From positions 1 through 26,292 of the IMG/VR virus record IMGVR_UViG_3300034073_001649: 26,292 nt of DNA. One strand, 5' to 3'. The notes under the pieces are model-generated. The model was given only the letters and a program-made list of their open reading frames with translations, ran no database searches and was not told the origin of the DNA. Below, piece by piece: positions 5,080-15,000 of this stretch. The first letter of the stretch is position 1. Each line of letters starts with the position of its first letter. Made by a program: the position numbers and the translations under genes. This DNA is from a virus.

Positions 5080-5410
5080 AAAAAGAAAACCAAAGAAGAG
5101 CAAACTGAAACCAGATTCCTTTTTGGACGAAAAACTGAAGGAATTCATTGAAAGCGAGTTTCCAGAAATAGGAGAGGTTATGATTCCACTCGGCCTTTCG
5201 GACGCATTCGTTGGGTTCTGCACTAGCGAAAGGGACTCTACATGCTTGGTCTATGACGCCAACGCAATCATAGAAGTCCTAATGAAAAGGGATGAGATGA
5301 CCCGCGAGGAGGCTATTGAATTCTTTGAGTTCAACATCGAATCCGTCAAGACTTCGGAAGGGAATCATCCTCTTTACATTTGGGGGATTCCTCCTGTCTG
5401 GAAGGACTGA
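5072..5410 (+). CDS. conserved-looking phage protein of unknown function
   Basis: The protein has 112 residues from ATG 5072 inside the end of the previous gene. A very basic lead (AKKRKPKKSKLK) precedes an acidic helical part, SFLDEKLKEFIESEFPEIGE. The C-terminal half holds CLVYDANAIIEVLMKRDEMT and EEAIEFFEFNIESV, a pattern I recognise from phage hypothetical proteins. No catalytic motif is evident. It is the last plus-strand gene: its final 65 bases lie antisense to the lipobox gene on the other strand. Confidence 0.75.
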   Translation: MAKKRKPKKSKLKPDSFLDEKLKEFIESEFPEIGEVMIPLGLSDAFVGFCTSERDSTCLVYDANAIIEVLMKRDEMTREEAIEFFEFNIESVKTSEGNHPLYIWGIPPVWKD

Positions 5411-5780
5411 AATAGGTTTGGTAAACCTTGACCCAAGCAAAGGCGAGGGCGTTCAGGATGATGAACCCAACGGTTCCGCCAGCAACCCAAGGGAACCATT
5501 CGGACTCGAAAACCCAGACGGTAGCCATACCTATGAAACCGCCAAGCATGAACACAATCCCAGCAAAACGCTTGGACGGGAGGAATGCGGCTATTGCCAG
5601 ACCAATGCAGAGAAGGGCAAAACTTCCTGTGGAGTACATCCAGAGTGTGTCGTTCTTGATATCGGCTACACGCTGAATTTCTATGACTTCAGACGGAGGG
5701 AGTAGTTCCTGAGGCATTGGCGGCGGTGTGCTTTTGCAAGCGGCAAGGGCCAAGGCCACCAATATAAGTACAGCATTCAT
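5346..5780 (-). CDS. lipobox membrane protein, probable lysis (spanin-like) protein
   Basis: The protein has 144 residues. It starts MNAVLILVALALAAC, a very short hydrophobic lead ending in a lipobox-like LAAC (Cys15), followed by a Pro-rich stretch (KSTPPPMPQELLPP). Three further hydrophobic segments follow at about 47-68, 72-93 and 97-120, with a charged tail of about 25 residues. A lipid-anchored N-terminus plus membrane segments next to a holin-like gene suggests a role in outer-membrane disruption, as for unimolecular spanins. However, three segments are more than usual, and the lead lacks the positive charge normal for a lipoprotein signal. The start overlaps the holin stop by four bases (ATGA). 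The end overlaps the plus-strand gene 5072-5410 by 65 bases. Confidence 0.65.
   Translation of the reverse strand: MNAVLILVALALAACKSTPPPMPQELLPPSEVIEIQRVADIKNDTLWMYSTGSFALLCIGLAIAAFLPSKRFAGIVFMLGGFIGMATVWVFESEWFPWVAGGTVGFIILNALAFAWVKVYQTYFSPSRQEESPKCKEDDSLPKS
5414..5428. other. short palindrome just after the convergent stop
   Basis: AGGTTT and AAACCT flank a three-base loop, four bases after the TGA of gene 5072-5410 and inside the opposing lipobox gene. The stem is only six pairs and no T-run follows on either strand. It could be a weak terminator, or chance. Confidence 0.25.
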
Positions 5781-6091
5781 TTTTGTTCTCTGATGTATTT
5801 GCGAATCTTTAAGTCAAGCAGTTCGAAGAACCTAGGTGCCAAGGCACCAGATGACGAAAGGATGACAGATTTGTAAAGCGGGTCTATGCTAGAGCCGTGA
5901 AGACTGAAGTAAACAAGCACTCCCACAAGACCTCCAGCGAGGCCGTGCTTCACCCAACAAACCCACTTGTGGCGTTCCTCCGAAAGCAGAAGCCTGACGG
6001 CGGCACCAGCGACACCAAGCAGGGACACGAGCCACCCGCCACGCTTGAAGTCAGCGGCGGCTTGCACGAAGTCTGGGTCGGGAGAGGCCAT
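5777..6091 (-). CDS. holin-like small membrane protein (LydA-type candidate)
   Basis: The protein has 104 residues from ATG 6091, one base after the stop of the giant gene. A longer frame begins at 6226 but lies inside the giant gene and is Arg-rich nonsense in composition. Hydrophobic segments lie at about 19-36 (GWLVSLLGVAGAAVRLLL), 48-66 and 72-88, with a basic tail, KIRKYIREQK. The AVRLLLSEE turn between the first two resembles the LydA-type phage holin family. Holins form the membrane lesion that lets lysis proceed on time. Placement at the end of the late operon beside a lipobox protein supports this. No endolysin is seen in the window. Confidence 0.7.
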   Translation of the reverse strand: MASPDPDFVQAAADFKRGGWLVSLLGVAGAAVRLLLSEERHKWVCWVKHGLAGGLVGVLVYFSLHGSSIDPLYKSVILSSSGALAPRFFELLDLKIRKYIREQK

Positions 6092-6092
6092 G

Positions 6093-9000
6093 TCATTTCT
6101 TCTTCTTGGCGTCTGCATCCGCCTTCTTCTTTGCGGTTTCCTCGTCGTCGTAGATTCCGATGATAACCCTGTAAGGATTATACAGCCTGAACTTGTTCTT
6201 TGAGTATGCGATGATGTATCCGTCAAGCCTAGTCAGAACGGAACTGTTTCCAACCGAGACCTTCTTCCAAGGTGCTGATGAGGTTGTTGGCTTTTGGTTC
6301 ACACTGAACATCGGCACATTGTTCGAGCCAACGCCTTCTTGTTCTGGCTCTGGTTCAAATCTTGGCTTCCGAAGTTGGCTTATGTCTATTGGCGAACCAA
6401 AGGATTTCTGGTTGTCATTGTATGATGCAATGGACGGGTTCATTTCCATCCTCATTTGCATTTCACGCCTTGCCACAGACGCCAGAGGCGAGTCGGCGTT
6501 TTGGATAATCACACCCTGTGCCTCCCCAGCCTCATCAACATAAACCTTCATTATGACTGGCCTTCCGTCTTCAGTCAGGCTTTCGTGGCCCGACTTCGGG
6601 TAAACCTTCATTGTGTAAAGGCCAGCCTCAAGTCCGCTGTGCTCGCTGTCGAAGGAAAGCCAAGCCTTGCCAGAGAAGGCGGATTTGTTTCCTGCATGCA
6701 TGAACTCTGAGTTCCAAGCCTTGCCCCCGTATTCAACCGACTCGTACTGAACGCCGTTGTTCAACTTAAAGAACTGCATGCTCTTGCCAACGGCAGTGTC
6801 CTTTAGTTTGCTTAGGCTATCTCCCTCTGGAAGAACAAACCTAGTGCCACGAATTCTGATGAATTCATTAGAATCAAAGGCATCCTGTTGAGTCCCGCTT
6901 GCCAGTTCGACATATTCTTTTGCTGCCTCTAGTGCGTCAAATCCAGAGACTAGGTATTCGGCAAAGCCCACAACATCAGGATAAGATGAGGAATAAACCT
7001 CTTTTGTTACCTTGCTGTTAAGCCACTTGATAAGCGTTGGTTTAGCCTGAATCCTAGATGTTGTGTGAGTTTGGTATTCGGCCCCAGAAAGGAAAAGTGC
7101 AAATCTTTTTGCGGCCCTAGTCCAACGCTCCTCGATTCCACCAAGCAAGCGTTTTGCGGCTTCTGGCGTGATGGCGTTGGCAAACATACGCATACCGACA
7201 ATTTGCTCGGCACTTTTCCTTATGTTTTCACCAAGCAATCCAAGGTCTATGTCCTTCACATAATATTGCCTGTCGTGCCAAGGTGCCAATGTCTTGAGGT
7301 CAACATTTGAACCAGCCTTGTTCATGAAGTTTATCAGGTCAAAGCCAGTATCAGCGTCCGAGACGATTTTGATAGGAGAATTATCCGAATCCACGCTAAC
7401 GCCGAGGCTTTCTTTTGTGTACTTCATTAGCAAATCGTAAAACCCAGTGCTAAGAATTGGGCCTCCGTCTGGAGATTTCATCATGATTTTCTTCCAGATA
7501 CTGCCGTACACTTTCTCGGCCTCCTTCATTCTTTCGACAGCCAAAGCCTGTTCTTGCGTAAACACTGGCGTGTCTCCTTTGTAAACCTGTGTGACCCCAA
7601 GTGGCTTGTAGGCGGAAGCAAATGTCTTCGGCAATATTTCGTTGTAAATAATGGCGGCTTTCCTTGCACTCAACCCGCTTCCAGTACCGCTATCAAGGCC
7701 ATTGGGGATAACGATTTCCTTGGCACCTTTGATTAGTGCGTCCCTTAGAAGAACTCTTGCAAGAAGAAGACCCCACTCGTTCGTGTTGGCAAAAGGAAGG
7801 TTTGCCATTCTATGCAAGTCCTCGATTTCGTTTGGGTCCAAAGACATTTCCCTCATCTTGCTCTCAGTGTCGCTAGAAATCTTGAACGCATCCTTGACGA
7901 TGGTCATGGCGATACTTCTTGCTGCTGTCTCTTGTTTAACTGACCCCTGAACAGCACCATCAATGTACCCCTCTGTTTTTCTTCTGAAATGGCCCCTTTC
8001 ATCATTTTGAAGTCTTTGGTAAGCCTTGTAAACATCAGAGTCGTTTCCATCAGGACGCCTAGTGGCCTCAGATAGTTTCATTTCAAAAGCAGCATTTGAT
8101 GCGGAAGGAGACCTCTTTGAAACCAACAGAAGGGAGGTGGCATATTCACTGTCAAACGCTGTCAGTTCCCTGAACAAATTAACAACTGCGTTGTCAAGAA
8201 CATCTCCTCTGTAAACAATGTTATTTCCGCCAACCCTGTCGCTAAACGCCTGTGCGTAGTTTGGATAAACGCCCTTCTTGTACAGTGCTGATGGCGATGT
8301 GTGTGCCTGAGTCGAGAAACCCTCAATCGCCGCCTTCATGCTGCTGTAAAGCCTTGCCAGCGGGAATTGGCTTTTACCGTAGTCTGGGCCTCTGCTGTGT
8401 CCCTGAAACCTTTGCAACAATGCACCTGATATGCTTCCGCCGTTTTGGTAATGCTCTATCATACTTAGGGACGATTGCAGTGAGCCGTAGTCTTGCCTCA
8501 GGAACATATTCATCTCAGACCACTCACCAATTACGAACGGCTTGCCAATGCTTTCGGCTGTCCTTGCAACACCGACTTGAGCAGCCAAATCCTGCGGACT
8601 ATGTGTAAGGTTTCTTTGGTTCTTGTCTAGGGTGTGACGCAGTTGAGATGGAAGCCCGTTCCTCCAGTACATTTTCTTTTCAGAGGAAGAAAGACCGTTG
8701 TAAAATTCATACCTGACATTTCTTCTGTCAACGTGGACATCGGTAATTGTTTTGAACAGGCTTTTCTTTTTTGCTGGGTCGATTGAAGCAGCCTTGCTCA
8801 GTTGGTTTTCCCAGAAGGGTGAAATCTTGCCGCTTTTGAGTGCATCAAGTGCAGACAAGCCGTGCTTTGTTGTCATTCTTTTCCAGACCAAATCAACCAC
8901 ATCCCCTATTATTCCATCAACGATATGGTCTCCAAACTGCATCCGCCCGAAACTGACGCCCTCAGCGTTTCTGTTAACAAGAGGTGACGACCTAATCATC

Positions 9001-12000
9001 ATCTTTGGATACGTGAGCCTGACGATGTATTCCACGTCTGATTTGCTAATCTTATCGTTGCCGAGGGAAAGGGATTCAATAGACCTAGCCAAAGGCGAGT
9101 AATCATACGCCTTGTTGCCAACAGAAAACGAGGATGCGTTATCTAGGTATTTTATCACCTCGGCAACCTCAACCTCGCGACACTCATCCTTAAGCCACTG
9201 TTCGAAAATTTCAACTGGCTTATCTCCGAGACCCTCGCAAAAGTCGCCTATATCAAAGGAGTTCTCAGGATTAACATTTTCAATTATTTGTTGTGTAACC
9301 AGTTGCTCGTATCTTTTTACAAGCCTGTCGAAAGAACGTGCACCGTCCTTAATCCCGAAGGCAGAAATGGCCTTCATCAAACCTAGATGCTCTTTTCTGC
9401 CTGACTGAAAAATTGTGTCAACGGCATCAGACAGAACGTTGGAGTCAGTAGTTGAGACGTCCATCAAGTTAGAAACATTCGGGTCAAACCTCTTAAGCAC
9501 CGAAGTCAAAAGCAAAGACCTAGTGCTGTCGCTAAGTTTATGTTTTTTAAGAGGCCCAGTTCCACCCTTCAGTGCGTAGCCAAGTGCAATTTGTGCATCA
9601 TTGGCAAGATTGTCGTAATCGGTTTCGGAGACATTGAAATCGTCAACTAGCCAATAAAGAGCCTCCCCGTAGTTTGAGGCTGCGTACTCCGTTTCGGCAA
9701 GAAGCCTTTCATAACCAACACGAAGCGGCCTTGTCACACCCTCTGCGGCCTTGATTAATGGCATTGCATTGAGCCTGTTTGTCACCGCGTACTCGTAAAG
9801 ACCTCCAAGCATTCTTGGGGTGTCCTCCCTTTTGAATGAGGCTAACGCTGACATCTCTGGGTCAAAACCGCTGTCCCTGTGATAAGACCATTCTCTAAGC
9901 ATCCATTCATTAAGTCTGGTGAGTGACGATTCAATGGAAGGTTCTAAGGTTGAGGTTGTTTTTTCAGAAATAAGTTTTGATACAAAAGGAAGAATCTCCT
10001 TGCTTAATTTATCTATTTTTTCCTCAGACCTAGATTCAATGACCTGCTCTGCGTTTTGGGCGTTTACCTTGTTGTTGTTTGATTGCAACTCCTCTGCGTA
10101 AACAAACGAAATTCCCTTCATGGTGTCCCTGTATGTGAACCTTGCGTGTGCGTAAGTGGAGACATCGATTTTTTTATTTGAATCCAAGACGTGATTTGAA
10201 CGGTCAACGGAGGGATGATATCTTGGATTCGTAGAATGCACCGTAAGGTTTCCGTAGGATTTGTATTTCTTGTCTAGAGTGAATTTCTTTCCACCCTCTG
10301 AAACATCGAATATGCTATCCCTTCTTGCCGTGACCCCCATTGCGTAAGTCTTGACGAACTCCATAAGTTCAACCGCGTTTAACTTCGGGTCTTTGCCGTT
10401 CACCTTTGGCTTCTTGGCCTGTTCCTGAAGGTATCTGTTGAGTCCAGTGATTTTCGCTTCCTCCAAGACCTTGACGCCCCTGTTGTGTGTGTTCTGAAGT
10501 TCCTTGAGGAAGTTCTTCGCGGATATGCCATTTGGGAACCTTGAAATGATTTCAGCCGTAACGTCTGCAAGGTTCGCCTTGAAGGTGTCAACATAGGCTA
10601 GGCTCTTAAAGGCGGTCTGTGCTGACTTTTCCGCGTCGTTCACGAGCGTCTTGAAATTGTCGTCAAAATACGGGCCTCTGCTGTCAATCGGACCCCAAGG
10701 ATAAACCGATTCGTCTAATGCGTTGATTATAGGCACATCGGCATAATAATCCTTGTACAGTCTCAATAACGCATCTCCAGCCTCTTCCAGTCTGTTTGAG
10801 CGATAAAGTTCATAGGCTTCCTCAACTTTTGAAAGTGTTGCCAAAGACCTGAGTCTAAACTCGTAAGCCTCGCGGACATGGGCGGCTGGATAAGCATCGG
10901 TGTCAGTGGAAAGTCCAGCGTCAATGATATCCCTCTTATAAACAGCCTCCTCTGCTTTTATAATCAAACTTGCAACGTCATTTTGCCAATTCGAGGAATA
11001 TGACTCATATGTTTTTGAATCAGTAAGCGAATCAACAGCATTTCTGGCATTCCTGCTAATGGCTGTGAGTTCATTGCTTCTGTCCCTAGACAACGAAAGC
11101 ATGCTTTCCGCCTTTTCGTTGAAGTCCTTGAATTTTTGCAAGAACTCAGGGTCGCTTGAAGCCCTCTGCTGCAGTTCGGCGTTGTGCTGGTCTCCGTCCC
11201 ATCCGAACTTAATCTTCCAATTTTGACCAGTTATGCCTCTTATGAATTCCCTGAACTCTATTGCTTCCTTGGTCCAAGCCAGCGTAACAAATGGCTTGGC
11301 GTCGCCGTAGTCACGGTCAAACGAAGGACTTCTTTCGACAACGACAGCCGTAAGCATGCCTCCGCTGAGTTTCTCCCAGTTTTCCGCCACCTTGGTTATG
11401 TTGTTTATGTCGTAATATTTTTCCCAAGTAATCTGCTTTCCAAGCAATGAGGAATACCTTCTTACCGCTTCCGCATCCCATTTCGCATTAGGCTTATCGC
11501 CTCTCAGAAGGGTCACGTGTTCCTCTGAAATCATTTCCATTTCACGCTTGTAACCATTATAATTAAAAACGTCGTCGAGTTTTCTTGTTAAATAAAGGTC
11601 GTATGGGTCCAGAGAGTCTGGTCTTGAAATTATTTGCTCACCGTTGATTGTCGATGTTTGGCTAAGAACCCAGTGCATTATTCCATCGGTGCTAGTTAGG
11701 GATGTGTCTGACTGTGCGTGTCTATAATTGCCGTAATTTCTCGTGATATAATATCGTCCTTCTTTCTTCAGGTCTTCCATGAAGTTGAGAACATGGTCAG
11801 CAATCTTCGACTCGATAACCCCGACTGAAAGATTCACAAAAGCATCGATGTTCGACTTAATCAACTCGCTTTGTTCCTGTGAAAACTTGGCGTTCCACTC
11901 CTCCTCTGATAGTTTAGGATTTTCATCCACAACCTTCTGCGAAGCCTCCTTCTGCTTCAGGAAAAGAAGAACCATGTCCTGAAGGCTGACCTTATGTGGG

Positions 12001-15000
12001 TCTATGCTTGCTCCGACTGGCCTGAACAGCGGCCCTTGCAGGAAGAAATCCGTTGGGTTCGGGGCTAGCGATATGACGGTTTGTGCCACTCTCCGCTTAA
12101 CGAAATCATCCTCGCTTACATTGGATATGCTGTACCTACGAAGTTCCGAAAGCCTTGCCAAGCCTTCCTCGCCCTGAGTTTCCCTTAGGTCTCTTGGCTT
12201 TGAGTACCTGCTGGCTTCGGTGGAAATGTCTCCAACCTTTCTTGGGATTCTTGTTGAGGCGTAATCGGCGGCTTTCTGCATGGTTATGTCCACGCCGTCG
12301 GAATTGCCACCCCTGTTCAGCAGAAGCGGACGGACATCCAAGTATTCGCCGTTCTTGATTTCAAAGTTTGAGTCCAGTGCAAGAAGCGATGAATCGGCAA
12401 AAGCCTTGCCGTCTTGAATCGAGTCAAAGAACGCTGGGTCAAGCGGAACAAGTTCGACGCCCTTGACGCCATCCATGTCAACCATGTCCTTCAGGAACCA
12501 TTTCGCACCAGACTTTATAGCCATCTCCATGTGGGCCATCTGTGACTTCCTGAAAAAGTTCTCGTCACCAAACATTCTAGATGCCTCATCTGGAGTTGGT
12601 GCTCTGTAATAATAAACTGGAGCGTCGCCGCCAAGCCCAGCAATCCACCTGCTCATGGCTGGCATTCCAGACGGAAGCCTGATGTCAGAGCGTCTTGCCA
12701 CTCTGCCTGAGTTGACTTGAAATGAAAGGGAGTCCGCTATCTCGCAATATGGGCCAAGCGACGACGGTCTTTTCAGCCCCTCCTTGTTTCTGGATGGCGT
12801 GAACCTTTGGTTTTTTCTGTAAAATTCCCTGTGTGTTGTCAAAGACCCAAGCGAAAATCTTGTGTCAACGGCTGGCGTGGTGGCAAGATATGCAAGCAAT
12901 CCAACTTTCTTTCCGACAAGGATACCGTTTTGGCTTGGCAGTTCGCCGCCGCCAAGTGCCGAGATAACTGAACGAAGGAACTGCTTGCTTGCGGAGGCGT
13001 CCTTTGCCGCAACTTTTTCCTCCATGTTAAGCGAGAACTTCGGCCTTCCGCTTTGGTCAACAGGAGCAACATCGCTGCTATAAGCGAGCAAATCCCTATG
13101 AAGGATTTCATCGTAAGCCCACACGGGGATTTCGGCGTCTGCTCCGATGGCCTCCCTGATTGCAGAGGTCTGGTTCCAAGGAACCCCAGAGTCCATCTCC
13201 TGAATTATTCTTCTCCTAAGTTCAGATGCATCAACGTTTGTGAGCGAGAAGTTCGCCATCTTTGTGACGGCGTTGAATCCCTCCTTTTGAATGTCTGGGT
13301 AAACGGAAGCCCTTTTCGTGAAGTTGTCGTCAAGTGCGGCCTCGACCTCCGCAACGGTCTTGTACGAGCCAATCTTTTCGCCGTTTTCATCGAACACGAT
13401 GTTTACCCCTTTTCTTGAGACAACCTTGTGGCCCATCTTCCCCTTGTAAACATCTCCAGCCTCTGATGAGGTCTTCTCAAAGTTGCTTAGGCTGAAGTTT
13501 CTTGCGATGTCCCAGAAGGCGTTTTCGTGATTGTATTTGTAATTTGTGCCGTCGGTCTGAATGTTCAGCATCCTTCCGATGCTAAAGTCGGTGATTGACG
13601 AAAGCATGCCTCTTGGAATTTCGTCCATCGGCCTGTTTGCGTAGGGAAGGTCTTGGCTCTTTGCGAAACCAGCAATCTGATGCATGACGTCCCTCTTGAA
13701 CGAGCCGTGCTCCTGCCATATCGACTGGGAGCCAAGTTGACGCTCAGGAACGCTGTGGTCGAGCGACATGTACGGCAGGTAGTTCTCGAAGAAATCCCTA
13801 GCAAGTGCCTCAGTGCTGTGCCAGATGGCACGAACCTCTGGACGCAGGAACATCTCGGCCACACGCCTTTCGACAACCTTGAGGTCGATTGAGCGAACAT
13901 TGAACTTGTGCGTCCCGTCCTCGCCAACGGCGAAGTCAAGCCCAGCGAGAAGGAACCTTCTGTTCTTAATGGCAACTTTGTTGCCCCTGACACGCGGAGG
14001 ATTCGGACCGATGTCTGTTTCCATCGAGGCACCGAAGTAAGTTGTCTCAAATACGTTCGGCATCCCGTTCTGCCAGTTGTCTCTGGCCCTTTGAAGAAGT
14101 TTTATCTTCTCGGCCATGCCGCCAGACATCAACCCAGCCTGAACCAGCGTATCCAGTTCGAAGTCGCTGAACCTGCCTCTGTGAACTCCATCTGGACCCT
14201 TGACGGACGTTTTTCTAGAAGGGTCGATTGCGTCCAGAACCTTCGCCATCTCCCTGCCGCGTCCAGCCATCTCGACGGCGATTTCCTTGGCCTTCTTGAT
14301 TCTGACCTTCTTTGTCTTTGGGTCGAAGCCGATTAGTTCATCCGAACCGTTCCTAGTCAGGTCGTCAATGAAGGACTTGGATGCGTTGGATATGTCGATA
14401 AACCCGTTGTTCTTGAGGCTGTGCGAGGCACGAACAAGGTCTTCCAAAAGGTAGTCGAGTGCACCGACACGCACCCTCTTGCCGTCCTTCATGAACACGG
14501 ATTCAATCTCAATACCCTTCCTGAGTTTGTGGAAGTCGAACATCGTGCCATGCCTTGTGACTCTGGATTCCCAGTGGTCGGCCCAAGCGGAACCAGCGAT
14601 ATCCATCGCCGCCTTTAGACCCTCAAGTTTGCCGCCGAGGAGCCAATACTCCATTGGCTTGTCGTTCGCCCAAAGGCTGTAATAGTAAGAACCGAACTCC
14701 TCCGATATGTAGGAGATAAGGTCGTCCTGAGTCTTCGTCAGTTTGGTTGGCTTCCCAACGTCTAGGTCGTCGCCGTAAGAACGCACCGCCTCGATAAGTT
14801 CAGCCTTTGTTCTGTTGATTGTCGCCCTGTCGTTCGCATTGTCTGGGTCAACAAGCGAAAGATAGTTCCTGATTACGAGGTCGTTCTGGAGCGATGAATA
14901 GTTCTTGGCCCAGTCAACCAGTTCATTGGTGGGAACAAGTCCCCTCTGGACAAGGATACCGTTTTGGTCCCTGACACCGAAGGTCGTCTCCCTGAAAAGG

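Noticed and set aside
6091-6226. Longer start for the holin-like gene at 6226
   Set aside because: The added residues (TTTRKPQRRRRMQTPRRR...) lie inside the giant gene and look like its out-of-frame lysine codons. ATG 6091 follows the giant stop by one base.
8470-8540. GKPFVIGEWSEMN in the giant protein, which looks like a clan-A glycoside hydrolase nucleophile strand
   Set aside because: I find no upstream acid/base NEP-type motif and no barrel-like strand order in the preceding 250 residues, so the likeness is too weak to call.
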